A DNA stretch of 64,000 bases, taken from NCBI GenBank assembly GCA_028564675.1, contig JAOVVO010000006.1, forward strand, positions 372,001 through 436,000, given 5' to 3'. This document shows positions 1 through 12,791 of the stretch, in pieces; positions within the stretch are counted from its first letter, which is position 1, and the number at the start of each line of letters is the position of its first letter. The DNA is from Onchocerca lupi (Eukaryota; Nematoda; Chromadorea; Rhabditida; Onchocercidae). The position numbers and the translations under genes were made by a program. The notes below the pieces were generated by a model, which made no database searches, was not told where the DNA came from, and saw nothing but the letters and a program-made list of their open reading frames with translations.

Positions 1-118
1 TAAGTAAAATATCGCGAAACTTCGGCATATTTCTTGAGGGATAGAGGCAATTTGAGAATTGTATTTTTTATTCGTTTTTTTTTTTCTTTATTTTTTGCAT
101 TTTAATTTTCCTTTTTAG

Positions 119-1220
119 GTGATGACCAAACCAGTACAATCTAGCCTTTGCCGATGCGTAAAATCAAAATGTGAACCAAAATCATTCGTAACAAAAAATT
201 CTTTTACGAAATCACTTGTAGAAAAATTCACTCGGGAAGGACGGCTATACGTGGACAAAAATGATTCCATTATAGATACAACGATTGGCGCAATTATTGA
301 TGATAGGTAAAAATTTTGCTGGTATTCCATTTAAAAAATAACTGAAAAAAAGGTCTCCAATAGTTTTTTCAGTCTCTCTAATTCTCAATTTTTCTAGTGT
401 CTTCATTTGTGTCAGATGTAAAGGTCTTCATCTTGGTGACGAAAATATACTGAAACACCTTCGGATTTGTATGCAGAAAGACGTTGAATCTCCGGATCCA
501 GAAAAGCATTTTGATCTGATGGACAGCAAAACTGTTAGTTAATGAATGTAATCAGCTTAGTTACTTTAATACTTGCTATTTTACTCGTTTGATAGACAAC
601 AAAAAAGGACTTATAAAAAAAGTGCTGTTTTCGAGTAACGTTGAAATTAAATTTTTGAAATATTTGACTACTCCAGGTTATCCGCCTAACTCAGTCACAT
701 TGTTCACCAAACGGTAGAATTAGTTGTCCAGAATGTGAAATAACATCTTGTTCAATCGCTAGCTTACGACGACATCTGGCTCTGCATCATGGCATTTTTG
801 CATACTATAATATTCCAGGTTATTTGCTTTCCAAAGATCAGTTTTTTTGCGACCACACAAGTCTCATTTTGCGCGTTTATTCAAAATTTCTAATTATAGA
901 AAGTCATAGAGCTGTTGGCATCATGGAATATATTCCGCCGAGTTACAAAACTGTTGAAGATACAAAACTTGATGTTGCTACAAGGATCAATTTAGAACTG
1001 AATTTGACACCAACAGGGGATTTTAAGCTGCGTCAGGACAAAAGATCTCTATCACCATCCCTCATCAATGGTAATTTCTTCACTAAAATTGTTTAGGAAC
1101 TATGCAAAATGAATTTATAGATTCTTCTCTTACGAAAAGAAAAATTAAAGGCGGTCCTCAAGAAATTTTCAAGGGCTTTGTAAATAAAAGCCATAAGCTA
1201 CACTAAAATTCTGTATTTCT

Positions 1221-1258
<38 letters not shown>

Positions 1259-4200
1259 GACTTCAGCTCTATAACTTCTTAAATTTTATTATAGAGAACA
1301 ACTCAAAGGTAGCTACTTCTAATATCCATCCAGCAGAAAACCTTCAAGTATGCTTTTAGAAGATTTTCCTTAATTTTTAATTTTATTTTAGTACTTTGAA
1401 CTAAAAGCATGACGAAACTCATGTTGTTAAGTGAAATTTACTGTGAGAAACATTGGTATTTTATTGATTTTCATGCTGTCAGGTCTTTATTTTTTAGGCA
1501 GCTCCATTGTCCATTGAAGCGCGGTCAACTTTGATGCAGGCTTTCATGGAACCATCACAGAATTCAACACTGAAAGAAAAATTCACTTGTATAGTCTGCT
1601 TTGTAAGCTTGTTAATTTTTTTTTCTTAAAACTATTTTTAGCGGAAAATTAAAGGTTCTGTCAATTCTGGGATCTTTTTAAATATAATTCTGGGTAGAGT
1701 GAATGGTTTATCTTAAAAATGATATTGAGCAAACTTATTTGTTCGGTTAAGCGTCGATACTTATTGTTGCGAATACACTTAATTTCCCTCAGGAGTGTAT
1801 TTCTCTTTCTGTTTGATAATACTGTTTTGGTTTTTTCCTGGGATTTTTTTCAGGAGATATGAGGACACTAAAAAAATTGAAAAAATTGTTTTACAATAAA
1901 AGGCTCATGTCGTAGCGAAACTTGCTATTTAGATAGAGTTCTATGATGAACTTATGATAATTTGAAATATTAATTCAGACACAATCGTTGTGATCCCTTG
2001 AATTTATTGTTATTGCTAATTGCAGAAATACTTTTTGAATCTTGTTGTTTCAATGAAAAAAATTTTTGAATGAATAATCTGCACGTTAAAAAAAAATAGT
2101 GATATTTTAGGCAATTAACGGTTCATCGCAACAATTAGCAGCTCATTTTGTTCATTCTCATCTCCATTTATGTTCTGAATGTGGTAGTGGCTTTATTGAA
2201 GAGCAATGCCTTTCTTTTCATTTGGCTGCTTGTCAAAAGTGGCCTCGAAAATGTATGTTGAATAGATCTTTTAGTCTTGCATTTACCGCTTCATTTTAAT
2301 TTCCAGTTAGTTTTTTGCAGAATTTAATAACACATTAATGTATGCAATTGTGACGACTCTTGTAATATGAGATATTTTTTAAGGTTCGGATGGTGAGTTT
2401 TTTCCACGCTGTTCATTGTGTAGTGTGATTTTACCAACACCCAAGCGCTATTTTTATCATTTGCTGCACTGTCATGAAGCAAGCATATATATTAGTCAAA
2501 AAAACCGACAGGTAACATTTGATTTACATTTGTATTGCCGTGATTCCCAAAAAAGTTCTTGCACTCATTAACGCCCAAAAACTTGCGGACAATTGATAAT
2601 TGAAAAACTAAAACTCGTAGAAGTTAATCAGCCTCATCATCTTTATGTTTTTGCTTTAAGTAGCTAATTTATTTAGAATTTATTCTTCTTCCAAATGGAT
2701 CAATATCATTCACTTATTTGGGAAGAATAATGGATTCCTATTGCATTTAAAAAATCGTATTTTATGTGTTTATTCCTATCTAGAAGATGACTATAGCGCA
2801 TTCTTTTTCATTTTTTTTTGAGGTAAATCCGATGTTTATTTGGAAGAAATTGTCATTGATGGATGCTGCAAAGTTAAGAAAGACATTGGTGGATAAGTCG
2901 GTGAGTGTAGTAGTGGTTCTCCTCTTATTTTTTTCGATGTTATAATATCTCCTCTATGTGTTATTTGTGGAATTATTCTTTATCTAAATGATTTACAGAC
3001 AGTCAAAACTCCTGCTAATCTTGTAGCAGAAGATACAGACTGTTCATCCAATCTTCCGATGGGAAATGCAAATTATGCAGAATCTGTTGTTACAGATGTA
3101 AGTTTAATGATAATGTTTGCGATATTTGTGATTGGGATAAGAAAAATGTAATTCTACAATTTTATGGAATTTCTTCCTAAATATGCTTTATTTTGTTTTG
3201 TTTACTTCTTTTTTAATGATATTACATTTATTCTGAAAATCTGAATTTTTAAAATTTGATGAAATTCGTTCATTGTGTTTATCAAGCTTTTCAAGCATTT
3301 AGAGTTAGTTAATATATTTTCATATATTTTCTTGAGTTTTTCAGAAGTTTTTATGCTTCCTATGCGAATTGGATTTCTCAAATCGAGCAGAATATGAATC
3401 TCATCTGCAGAAACATTCGGAGCAATGGAATTGTTGTCCTGTTTGTATGTACTTCCAAGATCATTATCCAATTCGTACCGTCGGCGAACTTTTTGAGCAT
3501 TTGATATTTAAGCACACAACAAAATCACTTCATCCAAAAGTAAATTCTTGAAGTTTTGCTCTTCAATTTATGATTGTGGCTCAGTTAGCAAGACATTCTG
3601 TATCTTATCTTTTCGTATTTTTGTAGCTTTTCTTCCTTATTATATTTTTAAATAATATAACTTAAATGTTACAAATTGTCAATCATATTTTTTACCCATA
3701 TCGTGAATTCGATAATTCTTGATTAAAGGAACAAACCTCATCATTTCTTCTAGAAGCAGCGTCTGGTAATTTGTCTCTAATTTAATATTCTTTCTTTTTG
3801 ATTATCATGAAAGATTTTCCAAGTGAAATCTGGCGCTAGCATATAAATATGCATGCAAATAGCATTATATGTTAGCAGAAAACCATGTTTAGATCTTTCA
3901 TTTTATGAAAAAGTGATATTTCTTAAATTTGAGTAAATTGGTTTGTATATATGGTGAAAGAAATTATATTTAAGTTCAATATTTTATTTTAGGGTGTGAA
4001 AATTGTTTGCAAGCTGTGCCGGAGTTTGTCTTCTTGTGAATCAACTGCGCAAGTGTCAGTCAAGCGCTGCGAAGGACAAATGGTTCGACATATTTTGTAC
4101 GCCTGTAGTGGTACTCAGGTATGCTTCCTTTGCAACGATGGCGCTGTTTATTCACCTGAGAAACTGAAGGAACATCGTGTCAGTGAACATCGCATGGTTT

Positions 4201-7200
4201 TTGAAAGGTTAATTCCTTGAAAAATAGTTGTTCTGGAAGTAAGAATCCGAAGGAAGATAAGATTATAAATAATCTCCATCATTTTTGTATTCAAATGAAA
4301 ACATTGATAATTATTGATGCTTCTAACTTGCAAATATTTCTCCCCTGGACAACATATAATAAATACTGAAGTCCAGTTTTGATAAACTTTTAGCGATTAA
4401 TTCATATATGATTATACCATTGAAGTTTTAAAATACAAATTTCAATAGCTTCATTTGAAAATTAAACAATATTTCGAAATTTTTTAAAGCATTACCAATA
4501 TCTGATTTTTGCTCATCATTTTAGGTTCGGTTGTTCGGAATGTTCTGAAAAGTTCCATACCTGTAGTGCATTTAGGAAGCATTCCTGCAATGTATTGTTA
4601 AAATGTTCGTGTGGAATTAATACACTGTTCACAGAAGAAGAATTCGAGAAGCATTTCGAAATCCACTTGAATTCGATAAAGGATTTTTGTCTTCTTTGTA
4701 ACAAGTATTTGTTTTCGGTGTGTAATTTTCGTTTCTTTCTTAGATGTTAGATAATACTTTGTTGAAGTGTGTGAATATATCTGATTATTTCTTATTTATA
4801 AATTTTGCATCCAAAGAATTAGCTATTTTTCTGAAGTTTAATTTTTTTAATAATTATAAGGCTTGTTTTCAAGAAGGAACAGCTTTTTTCCCACGTGGTG
4901 TCACATCGAATCACTATAAACCGTAAGAGGCAGTTGGTTCAGCTGAACATGACAGAAAATGTGTTATCATTTCCGGAGTCGAATAATGCCGTACCTAATG
5001 CGAACTTAAATGTTCCATCTATAGAAGTTAGTGGTTTTTTAGGAAAAATAAGAAGAAATAAAAATGTAATGAAGTTCAATTTAATCAATGTTTATTTCTT
5101 TTTAGTTTTTTCTGTAGTGATCCTATTATTGTCCATGGAAATTTTATTTCGAGTTCTATACATAGAAGTAAAGATCTATGCCTAGAAATTTTCTTTCAGT
5201 CTCAAGTATTGCTGGTTTTCTAAGCTAAGTCTCAAGTATAGTGTCTTAGTGCGCTTGTTTTTTCAGAAAAAGATTGAAGTATAATCTAAAATGAAGTCTT
5301 TAAAATTCAATTGCAAATTAAGTTTAAACTTGTAAATTAGAATTTTTCCCCTTTTTTGGATCTTTTCTTGTTATTTCATTGTTTTTTCAGTATTAGCTGA
5401 GATTAAATTGCTTAAAAAGTCGACATAGATCAGTAATTTTCTTTACAGCATAGCGGTACTGTATTTCGATTTGGAAAAGTGAAGAAAAACAATAATGATG
5501 TTGAAATCGAATTTTTGGGATTCAATCATCTGATTAATGGTACGAACGGTAGTAATAATAAGACGCAGAATAAGCATGGTAAATTATTTCTCTATAAAAA
5601 TATAATAATCCTGCATTGCTTAATGTTTTATTTACAATTCTCTGAAATATTTGCACCCATTTCCAAAAGTATATGATTGATTTTGAATATTTATGAATTA
5701 AAAGTTGAATTGATTTTATTAGGTGATGATAACGATGTGGTATTCGTGGCGGAAACTGTTCCGACTGATTTCATGGCCAACGTTCGATCGGAAATCGGTG
5801 ATACTACCGAGGCAGTGCCTTCATTTTGTAAACGTTCTCTGGAAATTGCACCAACTACGTCAACTGTGAAACTCCTAACCGGTTAGCACAATTCCAGTTT
5901 TAGAAGACTATCTTGATTTATGAGAAGTAAATGAGATCCGAAATTAAGCAATTAAGCATTCTGTAGATGAGGAAAAAGTACGAACTGAGTTTTCTTTAAT
6001 ACAAAAATTGAGAAATGGATTGGACTCTATGTATGTTTGTAATGAAAAATTAATTGAAAATTCAGAATAACTTTGTATGAGATTTGAATCGGCCATTTCC
6101 TATTCTAGTACGTTTGTTTCCAACTCAAAATTTTTCAAACTTACTTTTTCACAGAATCGGATGAGATGGCAATAAATAATATCATGGAGAAAGTAATCGA
6201 TGCAGTGATTTTACCTTGGCCTTGTAAGATTTTTGTAAACTACTCCGGATTTAAAATATTTTTTAAAATATACAATGATTATTAATTTTACAAGATCAAC
6301 GTTCATTACAGATCAGACTGCATCTGATGAATCCGGCCCATCTACTGCAGCATTTAATGCAAATGAAGCTAACATGACATGCAGCATTTTATGTGAACAG
6401 AATTCTGCATCAGAAAATGAACGTTCAATAAGAACTGTCGAAAAAGAATTTACTTCTGCAAAAGCTTCATGTGTTCCTTTGGCTGTTGATGATGATAATG
6501 ATGTATTGATAATCGATGAATCAAAAAATGTAATTTCTTGATTTTTTAAACCTTTACAATTAAATTCGGATAATTAATTTTTGGTCGTGCAGGTTTTATT
6601 ATTGATGATAGTATAGAAAAAATTTTTAATATCATTAATCTTATACTAAAACTTATTAAAATGAAGAATGGTTCCCATTGGTCACATGAAAATAAATAGT
6701 ATCAAGATTTAAACAGTTTTAAATGATCATTTTGTAAACTTTGAGCTGTGGTTTCCAGATTACCATTTTAGGAGAACATTGGTGTCAATGAAGAAATTTT
6801 AAAAAAAGCAAAAAGGATTAGCGACAAAAATGATGATCCAGATTTGGAGGTTATTGGGAATTCTGAAAGGTTCTTGTTTTTTTTTTTTAATGATAACAGA
6901 TTTTTTCTCTTATAAACTTCTTTATTTCTGGTGATGGAAAAAAGTGCTAATTGATCTATCGAAATGCATTATCTGTATTCTGAAAACATGATTGTTTCAT
7001 ATACATTGTTCAGATTTTAAGATTTTGATTTTGCTCTTTAATTTATTGGTGTGCCTTAATTAGTGTTTTTTTTTTTGTTTAGGTTCGCATAAGCTTTTTT
7101 TTTCTCACTCACGGTAATAATTTTCCCATACTTAAGAAATTATCTTCTTCCGTTTATTTGTATTTGAATATATAATTTCATTGTAATATTCGAAATATTC

Positions 7201-10200
7201 TCATATTATCTCCATGTTCAGTTGAAACCCGGATTTTTTATAAATCAGTGATTTGAAATTTAATGAAACTTTAGGTATTGAGTCTCATAAAAATGAAATT
7301 TTAGGCATACTGAGTCTCATAAGATTTCAAAGCGTGAAGCGAAATTTCGCTGTAATCAGTGTACCGAAAAATTTCTTACAAGGGCTTCTTTAATGGTACA
7401 CAAAGAGAGTCACAGATATGATGCCGGTCAAACGATCGAAGCGGTTGGTTGCTTTCACTAATAAATTAATAGGAAACTTATGCTAGAATTCATATGATTT
7501 TGTTTAATTCATTTTGTAAAATTTTAATTTTAGGTCTATGGAATTCCTATTGAAACGAATATGTACATATGTCGTCTATGTTGTTTGGCATATGAATTAC
7601 TCGCAGTTTACCAGATACACATGCGTACCCATGGCTTACTGCAAAATTGTGAACGATGTTCTGTGGTAGCATTTAACGAAGAACAGATGAAGAATCATGA
7701 AATCCAACACGTACCATCTGCTGGTAAACAACAAGTGGTTTATGTCTGTTCGAAATGTATGACTACTTATTCAACGGTTAGATCTGAACTGATTTTAAAC
7801 ATTGATAATTTAGGAAATTCCTCATTTGGCTTTAATAGTTTTATTATGAGGCAGTTTTTGGATGTATGGCTTTCAACTACTTCCTGTTGTTTTTAATCCA
7901 TATTTTCAGGATAAACGTTTGTATTATCATATGCTCAATTCCCACGCACAAGCCATACTATATTTCTGTAAAAAGTGTGGACTGGCAAACACTAATGGAC
8001 GTGTCATCTATGAACATATAGTACGAAGTGGATGCTCTTCGCAGGTGTGTTTCGAATTTCGAAAATCATCTGATTTACTGTATTTTTAAAAACGAGGTGA
8101 TTTTGACAATGATATTTCATTCAAATTAAGGATACAGTTTCTGTACTCACTTTATTTCAATATTTTGGACAGCTGTTCAGAAAAATCATGCTGTTAAACT
8201 GAATTAGCTATTAACCTGTTTGAGCATCCATAATAGTTGTAGCAGTGTTGTTTTTTTGTTTTAGAATTCTTCATCAGGGTCAGAATTTACAATTATGGGT
8301 TTTACGGCTGCATGTATGTTCCATTATCAGCCAACAAATCCTATTCAATATGAGAATAGAGTGCGTACTAATCAGCTAATTGTCGTTGTTCCATCAGAAT
8401 GCATTCATCGGTCATTCTTATCGCAGTCAAATGATGTTATTAGCATCACTTGTCCAGCATGCAATTCATTAGTGAGTTTATTTATTTCATTAAACTGTAA
8501 GATTAAGCCCTATCATCTCTTGTTTTGGATTTTATCTTGATTTCGAGGAATAAAAAGAATAGTTCCCTAAATTAATTTTTAATTTCACATATTTTACAGA
8601 TGAGTTTCCTGCGACTCCAAGCGGAAAATCCGAAATTCACCGGAAACTTACCGGTTTGTTTTATGCATTATTGACAACTGAGTAAACGCTTCAAACGATT
8701 CAGTAGGATTCAGTATTATTAATTTCATTTACTGAGTTTAAGAGCTGCATAGCGAACATTCACTCATTAAATCGATATCCCATACATTTCCTGTTGATAC
8801 ATCTTGAAAAGTTCTACAGTAAGACAAGTACAAATAAGTGCTAGTAAGACAAGTATTTAGCGTACTTTGAATCATGCTTCGGATGACAATGATGCCATGA
8901 TGTTGGCGATGCTAAATATGTGGAAGATGGAAACTGCTGGTCAACAATCGAACGCTTTGATCACTGGAAACCTTCAAATGCCAAGTTTAGTTGGTTTCCC
9001 TAGTACTTCATGTACGTTGCCACAAGTTATCATACCGTCTGCTAACTCCGCACACATTATACGGAGTGCTGTGCAATTGCCAACTTCCCTTTCTGGAGTT
9101 TGTATTTCTCAAAATGTTAGTAATTTTATATTGTCAAGTAATAAAACATCAATAGTGACATAAAATTTTCTGATTTAAACTTTGTAGGACTATGAGATTT
9201 AAAATTCGCAATTTTTCAATTTTTTTGAAATTTATTTTCCACTAATTCTTTTTTTTTCTACTAGCTTTCCTTTCTAATTTCAAAACTGTTTCAAAAGACA
9301 CATTTTTCTGAAATAACTATATTTTCTTCTGTGGAATAAACGTAATTTTTCAGCAGTTAAGAGAATTGTCGAGTAATATTGGTGTTACTCAACCATCGTC
9401 TCAAATTTCGTGGATTCCGGCTCGACAAATACTGACAGCATCTTCTGCCTCGGCTTTATTACCTTCATCATCCTTACAAACCACTGTGAGTGAACTTCTG
9501 CACTGAACTATTTGTAATTTCGGAAAAGGCAATGCACAATTTATAATTTTTGAATATCTATTAAGATATAATCTCTTTTGCCAATTCACTTCATGAATGT
9601 TTTTCCCTGCATATTTTCAAAAATTTTTATAATATTCTGAATTATTTTGAATTGCAGCGTTGAATTTTCTGCACATTTCCATTTAAAGAACTTTTTTGAA
9701 CTTGGGAGTTTTATTTTGTATTTTTCTTCTGAAATCAATTTTAAGTTAATCGAACATTCAAGAGTAGTGAATGTGCAACTGCATTATATCTCCACATGTT
9801 CGTTTTTCAATGCTTCTGTTAGATACAGAATGGTTATTTGTAATAAAGATTTGTATGTAGCGTATTTAGGAACACTTTAATTTTTATAGTAGATATATGG
9901 CTTTAGTGCTTTAATAAATATTTAATGAATTCCTGCATAAAATGAATTTCTGTTTTAGGATATAAATTCTCATCCGTCCATCACAACAGTAACTACGCTT
10001 ATGCCACATCCATCTGCATCTTTCATCTCCACTCAAGCAAATGTCGAATCACCGTTACCATTTTCTAAAACACCGCCTTATTTACAGGTAATGGGACTTT
10101 CCGCAATTTTATATTGAAAATAGACTTATACATTATTTCTCGTAAATTTCCGTTTAGCCTTATCGCGGTGCGCTCGAAGCAGTTGGCCTGACAGTTGGCA

Positions 10201-12791
10201 CTCAAATGGTTACTCGGGATTATATTGTAAAAAATGCTGAAGGTAAATACTTCTGTGCTCGACCAGGATGCGCCAATGTGCGTATTGAAAAAATTACCAC
10301 TGGACGTGTGCACAATTTACGTCATAATCCACAGAATATTTTTTTTTGTTTGGAATGTGGCAGTGCGTATCCATTCGAAAATCTCATTGTGAAGCATATG
10401 ATTGAATTCCATCATCAAAAACAGGGTTAGTTTATTCCTTTTTATGACAACTTTCGATTGCTTAATCTTAAAACTGCATCCTTGTTTCCTTTTGATAAAT
10501 AATTGTTAAGAATGGCAACTATTTGGAATGCAGAAACTGCAGAGTTTAGTAATGAATCTAAATTTGAAATCGGAATTCATGAATCCGTAATGGTTATTTA
10601 GTGATGTTAGATAATGTAAAGATTGGACATATTGTGCTGAAATAATGTTCTATATTGGTAAAAATTTAATCAATCAAGTGAAGCTAATGTTTGAAACTTT
10701 CCAGATAATTTTCATTTCTCTATCTTATTTTTAGTACCATCACTGAACTTACGCTGTCCTTTATGTCCAGAAATTCCTCCATTCACCCGAGCAGAGCTTT
10801 TTAGAAAGCATATGGCCGATTCAACAAGACATTTAACTGCTACTCACTTTTTTAATTTTAAACAAAGGTTTCTCATATTTTCTCTCCATTTTAGAAATTT
10901 AGAAATCATGAAAATTTAAAAATCAAAGTTAACGAAGTTCATATTCTTTAAAGTGTTCATGCAGTGCTCTGAATGTTAGAATGGAATGGAGTAGAAATTT
11001 TTTTCTTGATAGTATAGTTTACAAATTCTTTCGCTTATTGATGGAATCTGACTTATATTGTAGTTTATATACATTATACCTTCTTTTTTCTAGATGCAAA
11101 TTACGTTTCCATTCAATAGAAGCACGACTGCGGCACGACCTAGAACATCGTGCAACGAAAAATACGTAACTTTTTGGTCATTCAAAAGAAAAAAAAAAAC
11201 ATTTCAATTCTTTTATTTGAAAACGGTTAAAGAGTCTTGCATTTTTTTTCTTTTTATAGAATAATTGATTGGTTTCATCAGATCGAATAGCTTAAAGCGT
11301 TATATTAATTAGAAGTATTGTTTTGAATTAAGAGTTTTGCATTCTTAAAAAAAAAAAACGACACAAATTTTATATGCTTGGTTGTAGGACTTCAGTAATA
11401 TCGATTAGCAACATGTAGTTTATTTATTTCACATTTTACTTTAGTACATCATGTTCCAAACTATTATTACCACAGGGGGGGGAGGGTGATTAATTTACAA
11501 CGATTAGAACAAGATAAGTTGCTGAGTTGGAGTTTTAGAAATGAGAGTATGAATTGTTTTTATATTGTTAACTTTTTTAATTTTATTTCTCTCTGAACTG
11601 TTAATGATGAAAAGATAGATTGAATCAAATCATTTTCAAATTTAGACCATGTTGCTTCGTATGTGGCACTAGCCGAAATTGGTGGTCCAGCTCAGCCCGT
11701 GCTGATTTCCCATATATTGATCATTTGTATATTCATGCGTTTTCTCTTTGGGGTATGTGTCGAGAATGTGGTTTATGTTATCCAAATGAATTAAAGGTTT
11801 TTTTTTGGTTACTTTTTAAAGTCCGAAAATTTTTAACAAATTGTATATAAATGAAATTATGGCAGTTAAGTTTTTGAAAGATTTTAAAAAAATATTGAGG
11901 CTGTTATCTACTGAGTGTCTAAGATATTATTTTTTCTGCAACATTTTCTGATTTGGAAAGTTTATCTGCCTTACTATAACATGATAATATATATCTATCT
12001 ATGTATATATAGGCGTGGATATTGTGTGTTATATACCTCATATTGAATTAATTTGTCCTTAATTTTACTTTTCTTTCAGAATCAACAGTACTTTATTCAT
12101 TTTAAAGAACAGCATATGATCAAAGCATCGGATTCTTGGCACTGTAAAATATGCAACATAAAAATCCATGATTGCAACGTCTATGTACACGTTCTGCACC
12201 GACATTTTGTGTGTTTTGATTTCTTTGATATGCTTTTTTATTCATTCTGCTAGTGAAATTAAATTTTAGATTAGAAAATTTAAGATTTCATGTGGATGGT
12301 TATTTCTGACATAAGACAAAATATTATTAATTGTCGGTTACTTTTTCATTGATACTGATATATTTGCCTACTCGATATAATGTTGTTTTTCATCTTAATT
12401 TTTTTTTTCACTATTTTGATGGTAGAGCAGAGCAATTTACTTACATAAGAAAATGAGAATCCACTCGGAAATTTTCTCTGATTGAAATTGTCAAAGTTTG
12501 ATTAGTTTCGTCTCTTTTCAAAATTATATCAGCATTTTAGTAAAACAAGCTGTTTAGATTACTGAATCAAATCTTTGTTTACGTTCGCTTTTGCTGAATT
12601 TCATGGAAATCAGAAGTTTTTTTCAGAATTGGTAAAGAACTGTAGGACCAAAAGTTTTCAATTGTCTTGAAATCTGTATTTAGGTTGTTGGCGTTAAAAC
12701 GGATCGTCGAAAGCCTTACGCTGTTGAAACGAGTGATGCGGTGATGCGTGCTTTTCTAGGATATCCAGTTCCTGATAATGCGAGAATCTAA
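119..12791 (+). CDS. Large multi-C2H2 zinc-finger nuclear protein (3' part, LIN-13-like)
   Basis: The 5' end lies left of the window. I model 33 exons: 119-306, 398-533, 677-1070, 1121-1179, 1297-1347, 1498-1602, 2111-2252, 2384-2511, 2823-2900, 2999-3097, 3345-3539, 3993-4207, 4525-4704, 4861-5026, 5449-5578, 5723-5881, 6155-6223, 6312-6529, 6772-6869, 7305-7443, 7534-7776, 7910-8044, 8265-8471, 8600-8653, 8861-9115, 9354-9485, 9959-10087, 10158-10425, 10735-10867, 11094-11165, 11646-11796, 12080-12208, 12684-12791. Phases close exactly, giving 1,654 residues and a TAA stop. At least 18 irregular C2H2/C2HC fingers are visible, in an N-terminal array (398-4900) and a C-terminal array (7340-12208). 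Several are split by introns; one spans 4525-4704/4861-5026 with perfect C-x2-C-x12-H-x3-H spacing. Between the arrays is an acidic Ser/Thr-rich linker. Size and layout suggest a chromatin regulator like C. elegans LIN-13 (POGZ and MEP-1 are alternatives); that identity is inference. Confidence 0.85.
819..899 (+). other. Possible in-frame 81-nt intron or retained coding segment
   Basis: Within the third exon, position 819 starts a GTTATT donor-like sequence and 890-899 ends in an ATTATAG acceptor. The 81-nt segment is an exact multiple of three with no stop, so both the spliced and the retained forms stay in frame. The segment encodes a hydrophobic, Phe/Leu-rich stretch unlike its neighbours, which favours an intron. 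Confidence 0.4.
7266..7328 (+). repeat. Short tandem duplication that doubles a splice acceptor
   Basis: A roughly 30-nt unit containing TTTAGG followed by GAGTCTCATAA occurs twice, at 7266-7295 and 7296-7328. The second copy supplies the acceptor used in the model (AG at 7303-7304). The first copy has another acceptor at 7273-7274; from the incoming phase 2 it would read into TGA almost at once. Confidence 0.7.

Noticed and set aside
3729..3765. Possible extra micro-exon in the zinc-finger gene
   Set aside because: It has AG and GT borders, but its exit phase puts the next exon out of frame, while direct splicing 3539 to 3993 is in phase.
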